Source: Chloroflexota bacterium (lineage in GTDB: Bacteria > Chloroflexota > Anaerolineae > Promineifilales > Promineifilaceae). From it: a stretch of DNA of 44,892 bases. Positions 36,054 to 43,091 of this stretch are shown here, piece by piece. Position numbers and translations under genes: made by a program. Positions within the stretch are counted from its first letter, which is position 1. Each line of letters starts with the position of its first letter. The stretch spans positions 1-44,892 of the forward strand of contig JAHDEN010000034.1 of assembly GCA_020628815.1 (NCBI GenBank). Reading direction: 5' to 3'. The notes beneath the pieces are model-generated. The model worked only from the letters and a program-made list of their open reading frames with translations, did not search any database and was not told the DNA's origin.

Positions 36054-36644
36054 ATGATTTTAGATGCACTTGATAACTTAGCGTTTGGGACCGACTTATT
36101 GTTAGAAGATTTCTTCTCGTTTAAAGGTAGAGGAAGAAAGAACCAAGCCGGGCTAAAAGACGGCCGGAGGGTTCGTTTTGAACCGATGCGTGAGGGGCAT
36201 GTGGACGCACTTTATGAGCTGTATGCTGGCTTAAGCCCCAAGAGCAAACGCACCAGATTTTGCGCTGAGCTGACTCATATAGCTGATGATTTCTTTATCA
36301 ATCTTGCGAAAGCAACGGTGAAAAATAGCCAGGCGGATGGGTATGGGCTCGTTGTTTTTGATTGCGAAACAGACCAGCTTGTTGCGACATGCCAATTGGT
36401 GCGCAGTTCAAAACGATCAGCCGAATTTGCGCTAACGATTGCAGATCAATGGCAGGCTGTTGGCTTGGGCAAAGTCTTGATGAAGCGGTTAATTCAGCAT
36501 GCGAAGCAGGATCAGATTTATGCGTTGGAGGGTGTTGTGTCTCACGAAAACAGCGCAATGAAGCTTTTGTTGATGCGCAGCGGTTATTCGTTTTCAAAAA
36601 CCGACTACCAAAACTGCGCAATTTATAAATTGCACTTAATCTAG
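36054..36644 (+). CDS. GNAT-family N-acetyltransferase
   Basis: A 196-residue protein. After about 40 N-terminal residues, the GNAT domain runs RFEPMREGHVDALYELYAGLSP, then SAEFALTIADQWQAVGLGKVLMKRLIQHA, the acetyl-CoA loop being QAVGLG near residue 139, and then SHENSAMKLLLMRSGYSF. This resembles the C-terminal acetyltransferase domain of Pat-type protein acetyltransferases (LSPKSKRTRF), but without their CoA-ligase or cyclic-nucleotide domains. The acceptor is unknown. GGAAAGG lies 8 nt before the ATG. Shares a terminator with the convergent acyl-CoA dehydrogenase gene. Confidence 0.82.
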   Translation: MILDALDNLAFGTDLLLEDFFSFKGRGRKNQAGLKDGRRVRFEPMREGHVDALYELYAGLSPKSKRTRFCAELTHIADDFFINLAKATVKNSQADGYGLVVFDCETDQLVATCQLVRSSKRSAEFALTIADQWQAVGLGKVLMKRLIQHAKQDQIYALEGVVSHENSAMKLLLMRSGYSFSKTDYQNCAIYKLHLI

Positions 36645-36673
36645 TGGTTCGTTACGCACATGTGAAAACAAAA

Positions 36674-36704
36674 AGCCCGGCCGAAAATCAATTTCGGCCG
36701 GGCT
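36674..36704. terminator. Strong bidirectional terminator between convergent genes
   Basis: AGCCCGGCCGAAA (36674-36686) and TTTCGGCCGGGCT (36692-36704) form a perfect 13-bp, GC-rich stem with a 5-nt loop. An A-rich stretch on the 5' side gives a T-tract for the minus-strand dehydrogenase message; the plus-strand GNAT gene ends 29 nt before it. Each arm contains one CGGCCG. Confidence 0.9.
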
Positions 36705-36733
36705 AACGTTTGCCATTTAGTTGCAATTAGAAC

Positions 36734-38068
36734 TTAAACAAAGGCACTTTGACCCGTGATCGCTTTGCCCACAATCAGGGAGTTCATTTCATACGTCCCT
36801 TCATATGAATAGACCGCTTCAGCATCTACAAAGAACCGAGCTACATCGTGCTCGATTAAGATGCCGTTGCCGCCTAGCGCACCCCGGCCGAGTGCCACCG
36901 TTTCTCGCAGTTTGTCACTCATCCACGCTTTGCTGAGCGATGCCCGCTCGTGTGAAATGGTGCCGTCCCGCTCTTCAAGCTGCGCCATGCGCAACGCCAT
37001 CGTCTGCATTGCGGTTAAGTTGCCCAGCATCTGAACCAGCTTCATTTGTACCAATTGGAAGGCGGTGATCGGTTTTCCAAATTGTTTCCGATTGTTGCAA
37101 TAGGCCAAGGTTGCTTCATATGCACCTTTGGCGACACCAACCGCTTCCCATGCAACGCCTGCACGGGCCGAGGCCAATTGACGTGCGGTGTCTTTAAAGC
37201 TTTTTACGCCAGGAAGACGGGCTGATTCACTTACTTCTACCTCATCAAGGGTGATGAGTACGTTCTCAACCAGCCGTTTGCTGATTTTGCCTTCAAGCTT
37301 TTCAACTGTGTAACCGGGCTGATCTTTCTCGACGAGGAATCCGTTGACTTGACCCGTTTCCATGTTTTTGGCCCAAATCACGTTCACGTCTGCGATGGTG
37401 GCGTTGCCGCTCCATTTCTTTTGCCCGTTGATGATCCAAGTGTCGCCGTGGCGCTCGGCTGTTGTTTCAAGACCTGCAGCGGTGGCTGAGCCGGTATCTG
37501 GCTCTGTGAGCGCCCATGAGCCGATTTTTTCAAAGCGGGACATCGCTGGCAACCATTTCGCCTTTTGCTCGTCTGATCCGAACATATAAATCGAACCGGC
37601 GCACAGGCCAAAGTGAACGCCTACAAAGGTTTGGAACGATGGCTCAACGGCGGCCATTTCCATTTGCATTACGCCTGAGGATACAGGATCGGCCGGTGGA
37701 AATTGAAACTCCCATCCTTTGCCCATAATTTTTTCATGCATACGCGCCGCGGCCGAAATAAATTCTTTGGGCGTTTCCCCTTTTTCCCAATATTCCGCTG
37801 CGACTGGCTTGATCTCTTCCAGCATAAATTCGCGCGTAATTTGCCCTACACGCCGCTGTTCTTCAGTCATCGCTTCATAAATGTCAAAGAAGTCGCTGTT
37901 GACTGGTGGTGCTTGACGCGGTTTACGGCCGCCTCCCGCAGTTGCCATGAGGGTTTTTTGCAGAGTTGCTGGATCCATGCCTGCTAAGGTGCGCAGGATA
38001 ATATTAGGATCAATATGCTTTGATAGTTTTTCGAATGCTTCAAAATCTACGTCTTGAGCCGGTGTCAT
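36734..38068 (-). CDS. Acyl-CoA dehydrogenase
   Basis: A 444-residue FAD-dependent acyl-CoA dehydrogenase. After an unusual N-terminal extension of about 60 residues come the helical domain, the flavin/substrate motif ALTEPDTGSATAAGLETTA, the middle beta domain (INGQKKWSGNATIADV), the CNNRKQFGKPITAFQLVQ helix and RGALGGNGILIEHDVARFFVDAEAVYSYEGTYEMN. Glu423 in YEGTYEMN is the expected catalytic base, placed as in the glutaryl-/isovaleryl-CoA type branch. It oxidises acyl-CoA to enoyl-CoA; the chain specificity is unknown. AAGGA is 8 nt before the ATG. A perfect palindrome 136 bp upstream suggests TetR-type repression. Confidence 0.92.
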   Translation of the reverse strand: MTPAQDVDFEAFEKLSKHIDPNIILRTLAGMDPATLQKTLMATAGGGRKPRQAPPVNSDFFDIYEAMTEEQRRVGQITREFMLEEIKPVAAEYWEKGETPKEFISAAARMHEKIMGKGWEFQFPPADPVSSGVMQMEMAAVEPSFQTFVGVHFGLCAGSIYMFGSDEQKAKWLPAMSRFEKIGSWALTEPDTGSATAAGLETTAERHGDTWIINGQKKWSGNATIADVNVIWAKNMETGQVNGFLVEKDQPGYTVEKLEGKISKRLVENVLITLDEVEVSESARLPGVKSFKDTARQLASARAGVAWEAVGVAKGAYEATLAYCNNRKQFGKPITAFQLVQMKLVQMLGNLTAMQTMALRMAQLEERDGTISHERASLSKAWMSDKLRETVALGRGALGGNGILIEHDVARFFVDAEAVYSYEGTYEMNSLIVGKAITGQSAFV

Positions 38069-38081
38069 AGTTCTTGTCCTT

Positions 38082-38121
38082 CAACTGCAAACTGGCCGTT
38101 CGGCCGATGTTTTAGCAGTTG
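38082..38121. other. Nested palindrome in the acyl-CoA dehydrogenase leader
   Basis: CAACTGC (38082-38088) / GCAGTTG (38115-38121) encloses GGCCG-TT-CGGCC (38094-38105). In the minus-strand transcript it lies 13 nt before the dehydrogenase ATG and could affect translation, or be another small palindromic element. Confidence 0.4.
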
Positions 38122-38203
38122 GGTTATTTGATATTGAGTGAGGGCGCAGCTCAGTGCTTTTGATGGAAAACAGGTCCATTTAAAAGCAAATTGGCATTGG
38201 CCC

Positions 38204-38237
38204 ATATCTACTTACTTATCAATCAGTAAGTAGATAT
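38204..38237. promoter_or_regulatory. Perfect 13+13 bp palindromic operator upstream of acyl-CoA dehydrogenase
   Basis: ATATCTACTTACT (38204-38216) and AGTAAGTAGATAT (38225-38237) are perfect inverted copies separated by TATCAATC. Length, symmetry and TTACT/AGTAA half-sites are typical of TetR-family operators such as those of fatty-acid-degradation repressors. It lies in the 398-bp gap between the divergent acyl-CoA dehydrogenase and DUF1801 genes, nearer the former. The rest of this gap holds the nested palindrome at 38082-38121 and AT-rich promoter-like sequence (TATAAA at 38422, TAAAAT at 38436). Confidence 0.7.
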
Positions 38238-38466
38238 TAATCGAAAATCAGACTCAATGGAATAGATTAAACGATCCTTTACCATTTTCTAACGTGACCT
38301 TTTGGGGACGTGATTGGGCAGCAGGCTCCGGCCGATTGAGAAACTAAACATTAAATTTGTGACAAGTTCAAGTCACTCCCTAAGATGATTTAATTCTTAG
38401 TCCTTATCATTGTCCCTGTTCTATAAACTTTAGGGTAAAATCTGTTTTTTAGATTTGGAGGCAAAA

Positions 38467-38877
38467 ATGGCTGAGCTAAAAACAAAAAAGAATGATGGGA
38501 GCGTAGATGAATTTCTTAACAGCGTTGAGAACCCCAAACGGAAAGCGGATGCCTTTGAAATACTAAATTTAATGAAAGAAGTGACCGGGGAAGAAGCTGT
38601 GATGTGGGGCAAAAGCCTTGTAGGATTTGGCAGCTATGACTACAAATATGCAAGCGGAAAAGAGGGGAGCTGGTTTTTGACAGGGTTTTCTCCACGCAAG
38701 CAGTCTATGACCCTCTACATTATGCCCGGCTTTGATCGCTACGATGATCTGATGTCTGACTTGGGCAAATACAAAACCGGCAAGTCTTGTTTGTATGTTA
38801 ATAAATTGGAAGATGTGGATATGGATGTGTTACGCCAGTTGGTACAGCTGTCGGCCGATCATATGCGCAGTAAATAA
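38467..38877 (+). CDS. DUF1801-family protein
   Basis: The ATG at 38467 has GGAGG 5 nt upstream and is preferred to an in-frame TTG 12 nt earlier. The 136-residue product matches the DUF1801 pattern: DEFLNSVENPKRKADAFEILNLMKE, then MWGKSLVGFGSYDYKY and WFLTGFSPRKQSMTLYIM, ending SADHMR. The fold is known as a small alpha/beta domain related to YdhG; function is not established. First gene of a same-strand run that continues to the methyltransferase. Confidence 0.85.
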   Translation: MAELKTKKNDGSVDEFLNSVENPKRKADAFEILNLMKEVTGEEAVMWGKSLVGFGSYDYKYASGKEGSWFLTGFSPRKQSMTLYIMPGFDRYDDLMSDLGKYKTGKSCLYVNKLEDVDMDVLRQLVQLSADHMRSK

Positions 38878-38885
38878 ATAATTTG

Positions 38886-39437
38886 ATGAAAAAACCAAAC
38901 TTGATCGGGGAAAAAGTTGTGCTGCGGCCGATTACAAAAGATGATGCGGCCGAAATGTTTAAATCCTTGTCCGACGAAGAAGGGATGCGCCTGACCGGAA
39001 CCCAAGCTGAATTTACATTTGAGCAAGTTGAAGCCTTTTGTGAGCGTATTTCAAAGGCTGATGACCGGGTTGACTATGCAATCACCCTCAAAACAGACCC
39101 CAGCATGACTTATATTGGTGAGGTGGTTCTGAATCAATTTGATGACGACAACCGCTCTGCCAGTTTCCGCATTGCGTTGCAGGGCAAAGACTTTTATGGT
39201 CAAGGCTACGGAACCGAGGCGACAAAGCTTATTGTCGATTATGGATTTAGCCAGCTTAATTTGCATCGGATAGAGCTCGAGGTTTACGATTTTAATCCGC
39301 GTGCACAACGAGTTTACGAAAAGGCCGGGTTTAAAAAAGAAGGGATCAAGCGAGACGTATTGCTGTGGGAAGGCAGTTATCAGAGCGCAATCGTGATGAG
39401 TATTTTAGAAGATGAGTGGCGCGATAAAAATGACTAA
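38886..39437 (+). CDS. RimJ/RimL-type GNAT acetyltransferase
   Basis: A 183-residue GNAT protein with the usual RimL-like order: LIGEKVVLRPITKDDAAEMF, then YIGEVVLNQFDDDNRSASFRIAL, acetyl-CoA loop GQGYGTEATKLIVDYGF, LNLHRIELEVYDFNPRAQRVYEKAGFKKEGIKRD. These enzymes acetylate N-terminal alpha-amino groups of ribosomal or other proteins, or aminoglycoside-like substrates. The ATG at 38886 follows a TTG directly; no ribosome site is seen, so it is probably coupled to the gene ending 8 nt upstream. Its end overlaps the lspA start. Confidence 0.88.
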   Translation: MKKPNLIGEKVVLRPITKDDAAEMFKSLSDEEGMRLTGTQAEFTFEQVEAFCERISKADDRVDYAITLKTDPSMTYIGEVVLNQFDDDNRSASFRIALQGKDFYGQGYGTEATKLIVDYGFSQLNLHRIELEVYDFNPRAQRVYEKAGFKKEGIKRDVLLWEGSYQSAIVMSILEDEWRDKND

Positions 39438-40014
39438 TCGTTTTAGACCCATTCTGATCATCACTATCATTGTTGTGGCGCTTGATCAGGCGACAAAATA
39501 TTGGGCATGGCTCACTTTTCGTGGTGAACCGACCCAGCGTTTGTTTAACGACATGTTGCGCTTGAGCTACCACGAAAACCCAGGCGCCTTTATGAGTATG
39601 GGTGCTAATCTGCCTGAAATTTGGCGTACAACATTATTTGTAGGGCTGACATCTGTATTTCTACTCTATTTGCTGTTTTATTTGCTGACAGAAGAAGGGT
39701 TTAATTTTACCGCTCTCGCATTTGGTAGCATGATGTTCGCAGGTGGCGTTGGGAATTTGATCGATCGCATTTTCTTCGAGAACGGGGTTATCGACTTCCT
39801 TAATGTGGGGATTGGTAGTTTGCGCACCGGCATATTTAATGTGGCTGATATGGCGATTATGGTGGGGGTGTTTGGCCTTCTGATTTTCGGCCGTATTGCG
39901 CCCGATGATGAGCCTAATCATACTGAAGAAGAAACCAATGAAACGTTTGAGAGCGACGCGCAAGCCGTTGTTGATATGGCAACAGAAGAGGTTGTAAATG
40001 AATCAACGGATTAA
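39430..40014 (+). CDS. lspA: Lipoprotein signal peptidase (signal peptidase II)
   Basis: A 194-residue membrane aspartyl protease with four helices. Motifs in order: ALDQATKYW at 17-25, YHENPGAFMSM at 47-57, GGVGNLIDRIF with catalytic Asp112, and FNVADMAI with catalytic Asp140. It cleaves signal peptides before the lipid-modified Cys of lipoproteins; several such proteins are encoded in this window. After the last helix it has an acidic tail of about 45 residues (Glu/Asp/Thr), longer than usual. The ATG at 39430 is preferred; an in-frame ATG at 39412 would add six residues. Both overlap the previous gene. Confidence 0.95.
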   Translation: MTNRFRPILIITIIVVALDQATKYWAWLTFRGEPTQRLFNDMLRLSYHENPGAFMSMGANLPEIWRTTLFVGLTSVFLLYLLFYLLTEEGFNFTALAFGSMMFAGGVGNLIDRIFFENGVIDFLNVGIGSLRTGIFNVADMAIMVGVFGLLIFGRIAPDDEPNHTEEETNETFESDAQAVVDMATEEVVNESTD

Positions 40015-40543
40015 TGGCGTTGAGCCTGCAGATACCGAAAAACGGATACAAGCCGTGCTTGAGGCACAGGCCAAGAAATGGGGCAGCCCTCTAGTCAATC
40101 ATCTGGTTTATGCGCGGAACCCGCATATTTTTAAAGCGGTTCGTGGGATGTGGGGAGGCTTGGATCAATCAGGCCTGCTCGATGGCAAACTGGTTGCCCT
40201 TGTGAACCGGAGAATTGCGACGATCAATCGCTGCCCGTTTTGAATGGACATTAACGCTGCCGTGGGCAGTGAACTGGGAATTTCTGATGAAAAAATCTTG
40301 GCATTAGATCATTATGCCAGCAGTGACCTGTATTCTGAGCAGGAAAAAGTAGCGCTGCGTTACGCAGATGCAATGACCTATTCTGATCAAGATGCCGACG
40401 ATCAGCTTTTTGCCGAGGTGCAAACCCATTTTAGCGAAGACGAAATCATTGAGCTGACTGAGGCAATCGCATGGGAGAATGCCTCTAGTAAATTTAACCG
40501 TGCATTGCGCATACCGTCTCAAAATCTTTGGAACAGGTCCTAA
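39998..40543 (+). CDS. AhpD-like / carboxymuconolactone decarboxylase-family selenoprotein (in-frame TGA = Sec82)
   Basis: One continuous frame of 182 codons is interrupted only by TGA at 40241-40243. The upstream part reads ALVNRRIATINRCPF and the downstream part MDINAAVGSELGISDEK, EKVALRYADAMTY, DDEIIEL-like EDEIIELTEAIAWENASSKFNRAL: together a full CMD/AhpD-family protein. In relatives this place reads CxFCxDIN, so TGA replaces the second Cys of the redox CxxC, giving Cys-Pro-Phe-Sec. AhpD-like proteins reduce peroxides, and the second Cys is the peroxide-reactive one. A SECIS-like hairpin starts 11 nt after the TGA. AGAGG 6 nt before the ATG fixes the start, 17 bp inside lspA. A nonsense mutation is the alternative, but the remainder is undamaged. 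Confidence 0.82.
40255..40271 (+). promoter_or_regulatory. Putative bacterial SECIS element
   Basis: CGCTGCC (40255-40261) and GGCAGTG (40265-40271) form a 7-bp stem (one G-U) with apical loop GUG. The stem begins 11 nt after the TGA and the loop G is 19 nt after it, inside the spacing usual for bacterial SECIS hairpins, which also need a G at the start of the apical loop to bind SelB. Confidence 0.65.
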
Positions 40544-40546
40544 TCT

Positions 40547-41740
40547 ATGATCGATCCGCAGGAGATAATCGCTAAATACTCTGTTGAGGAGCTGAACCAG
40601 ACGGCCGAAGCTTACTTTAGCCAGATCGCAGACCCGACGCACTTGTTTGTAAAACCGTTTAGCAGTGCGGGTGAGGCGTCGGTGTTGCTTGAAAATATCG
40701 GCTTGCTTTTGTCTGGTGTGCGATTGGGCCATGGAATGACTGTGCTTGAATTTGCGGCCGGTTCTTGCTGGCTGTCCCGCTACATCACCCAGCTTGGCTG
40801 TAAAACGATTAGTGTAGACGTCTCTCAGTCCGCCTTGGATTACGGAAAACAGCTGTTTGAACAATATCCTACCCCGGTAGAGCCTGTAGCAGAGCCGGAG
40901 TTTTTGCTTTTTGACGGGTTTAAACTTGATCTTCCCGATGAAAGTGTGGATCGTATTCTGTGCAATGATGGCTTTCATCATGTCCCAAATCAGAAGCAAG
41001 TTTTGGCTGAGCTTTGCCGAGTCTTAAAACCTGGCGGCATTGCAGGGTTCAGCGAGCCGGGGCGCTATCATTCACAGGGGCCTGTTTCGCAACATGATAT
41101 GGCCCATTTCAAGGTGCTCGAGAATGATATTTTGCTCAATGATGTGTTTGAAAAAGCACAAGCAGTAGGGTTTACAGATATTAGGATCAAACCAATTGGA
41201 AATTTAGAGGTAGGGCTGACGCTTTACAATCGGATGACCAGCTGGCTGGTTACAAAAATGTTGAGCTTTGTTTCTCCTAATACGGCTGAACAACTTTTGG
41301 GGCGCTCTCTGTTTTTCCTTTATAAAGGTGATTTTCAGCTAGACAGTCGTGGTTCGGCCGGTTTGAAGCATGCAACCCGTTTGGAGAACCCTAATCAAAC
41401 TAAATTTGACATCAAGGCTGGGGAGTCCGTGCAGATTCCACTCAACATCACAAACAGTGGTGAAGCGGTTTGGTTGAATCAAAATATTAAGCAAATCGGG
41501 GTAGTTAAGGTTGGAACGCGCTTGAAGGATGCAAAAGAGGGTGTTCTCTTGAATCAATGGACATGGCACGAACTTGAGAGAGAGGTGCGGCCGGGTGAGC
41601 AAATATCGATGACCGTTGATGTACCTTTTGCCGAAGCTGGAGAGTTTGAGCTAATCTTAGACTTAGTGGCGATGGATGTGGCCTGGTTTGAACACCTTGG
41701 CTCGGAGACTCTAAATATTTCAGTGTCAGTTAGTGCATAG
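40547..41740 (+). CDS. SAM-dependent methyltransferase with C-terminal beta-sandwich domain
   Basis: A 397-residue protein. Residues about 60-180 are a class I methyltransferase: motif I VLEFAAGSCWLSRYI (about 66-80), the SVDVS acidic strand, and LCNDGFHHVPNQKQVLAELCRVLKPGGIAGFSEPG. From about residue 285 there is a separate beta-rich domain (FDIKAGESVQIPLNITNSGEAVW, then VRPGEQISMTVDVPF and FELILDLVAMDVAWF) resembling Ig-like or CARDB-type domains found in surface or glycan-related proteins. Similar fusions occur near glycan biosynthesis genes, so a sugar or lipid-linked acceptor is possible. It starts 3 nt after the selenoprotein stop. Confidence 0.85.
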   Translation: MIDPQEIIAKYSVEELNQTAEAYFSQIADPTHLFVKPFSSAGEASVLLENIGLLLSGVRLGHGMTVLEFAAGSCWLSRYITQLGCKTISVDVSQSALDYGKQLFEQYPTPVEPVAEPEFLLFDGFKLDLPDESVDRILCNDGFHHVPNQKQVLAELCRVLKPGGIAGFSEPGRYHSQGPVSQHDMAHFKVLENDILLNDVFEKAQAVGFTDIRIKPIGNLEVGLTLYNRMTSWLVTKMLSFVSPNTAEQLLGRSLFFLYKGDFQLDSRGSAGLKHATRLENPNQTKFDIKAGESVQIPLNITNSGEAVWLNQNIKQIGVVKVGTRLKDAKEGVLLNQWTWHELEREVRPGEQISMTVDVPFAEAGEFELILDLVAMDVAWFEHLGSETLNISVSVSA

Positions 41741-42140
41741 ATCACTTGTCTTTAAATCTTGAAAAACGCCTATTTCTAATTGTCGTTCTAGGTCTACTTC
41801 TTTGCCTTTGACCAAATCGTGTGAAATAACGGCAGGGCTGCTGCAGATAGTTGGGTTGGAATACGGTGGAAGCCATTGTCGGTCAAGCTGAAACGACCTA
41901 TATCATCAAATGCATAGCATTTGGTGCCCAAACCTTTACCAGAGGTAGTTAGGCTAAAAAATAGCTTGCTGAATCCCAAAAAAGTACTGATTTACTTACT
42001 TCTAGGTTACATAATCATTACACCTTTTCATTGTTTCCCCCCTTGAGCGTGTGTTAAAATTAGGGCTTGATAAAAGACGAAATAACGAGAGAGATTTTCT
42101 CACATAAGTCTAAATTCTTCTATCAGAAAACGAGCTTTTT
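41741..42140. other. 400-bp intergenic region before coxB
   Basis: No convincing gene. A 61-codon minus-strand frame (41794-41979) lacks a ribosome site and homology. CAAATGC-ATA-GCATTTG (41907-41923) is a perfect 7-bp hairpin. A possible coxB promoter is TTGTTT (42031-42036) with TAAAAT (42055-42060), spacing 18 bp, leaving an 80-nt leader. Confidence 0.4.
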
Positions 42141-43064
42141 ATGAGTAAAAACGCTAAACATTTTTCGATTGTAGGGGTAGCAATTGCCATTGTTACTTAT
42201 CTAGTCTACTTTATCCTTTCCACATTCTTTTTTGAATTGCCAGAGGCCGCTAGCGCTGAAGCCACTATCATTGACGCGCTTTTCAACGGCCATTACATCC
42301 TGATCGCCTTTTTGTTTGCGATTGTGGTTGTACCAATGGTTTATTCAATTGCGGTTTTCCGCCAAGAAGAAGGGGATGATACTGACGCACCACACATTCA
42401 CGAAAATACCGCACTGGAAATCGCTTGGACCGTTTTGCCAATCTTTTTGGTAATCGGATTTGGTGTATGGGGTGTTTCTTCATACAACCAAGTTATCGCC
42501 AGCGAGCCAGATGAGGTTGTCATTCGTGTGTGGGGATTTAAATGGGACTGGCAATTCTATTATCCAGAACACGGAAACATCAATGACCCCGCGCTTGTTC
42601 TGCAAGAAGGTGTTCCGATCAAACTTGAAATGCAATCAACTGACGTGATTCATGCCTTTTGGGTTCCAAAATTCCGAGTCAAACAAGACGTTTTCCCATA
42701 TGATGTTGAAAATCCTGATTTGAGCTTCGGAAACATTGATTACACACCAGATGATGCGTTTTACGAACCACAGGTCATTCGATTTACACCTGTTAAAGAA
42801 GGCGTTTATCGTGTACGTTGTGCAGAAATTTGTGGCACAAACCACTACGCTATGCTTGCTAACGTGTTTGTACTCAGCCCATCAAATTATCAAGCTTGGT
42901 TAGACGGGGAGTTTTTGCTTCCACCTGATCCAAACCAAGGTAATTCACAAATCCAAGATGGTGTGGACACTTACTTAAAAGAGTTAGAACGTTTCGACAT
43001 TAACACAGGATACACTCCTCCTCCTGACCCATTTGCTGCACCTGAAGCTGGGGAAGACGGCTAA
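42141..43064 (+). CDS. coxB: Cytochrome c oxidase subunit II
   Basis: A 307-residue subunit with two N-terminal membrane helices (about 9-31 and 52-73; another hydrophobic stretch at 95-114 anchors the periplasmic domain) and a cupredoxin domain holding the binuclear CuA centre: His171 (DVIHAFWVP), Cys227, Glu229, Cys231, His235 and Met238 in CAEICGTNHYAM. It accepts electrons from cytochrome c or a copper protein and passes them to subunit I. There is no C-terminal cytochrome c domain, so it is not a caa3-type fusion. The leader just before the ATG is poor in SD sequence. It is followed after 27 nt by coxA. Confidence 0.96.
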   Translation: MSKNAKHFSIVGVAIAIVTYLVYFILSTFFFELPEAASAEATIIDALFNGHYILIAFLFAIVVVPMVYSIAVFRQEEGDDTDAPHIHENTALEIAWTVLPIFLVIGFGVWGVSSYNQVIASEPDEVVIRVWGFKWDWQFYYPEHGNINDPALVLQEGVPIKLEMQSTDVIHAFWVPKFRVKQDVFPYDVENPDLSFGNIDYTPDDAFYEPQVIRFTPVKEGVYRVRCAEICGTNHYAMLANVFVLSPSNYQAWLDGEFLLPPDPNQGNSQIQDGVDTYLKELERFDINTGYTPPPDPFAAPEAGEDG

Positions 43065-43091
43065 GCCAACGATAGATTGGAGATCTGAAAC

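Noticed and set aside
40244..40543. Independent small gene beginning with the ATG directly after the TGA
   Set aside because: It has no ribosome site of its own and begins in the middle of a conserved domain; it is the second half of the selenoprotein frame.
41794..41979. 61-codon minus-strand frame before coxB
   Set aside because: No start signal or similarity; reported only as part of the intergenic description.
41988..42002. TTACTTACT near coxB resembling half of the acyl-CoA dehydrogenase operator
   Set aside because: No inverted partner nearby; a single half-site of this length in AT-rich DNA can occur by chance.
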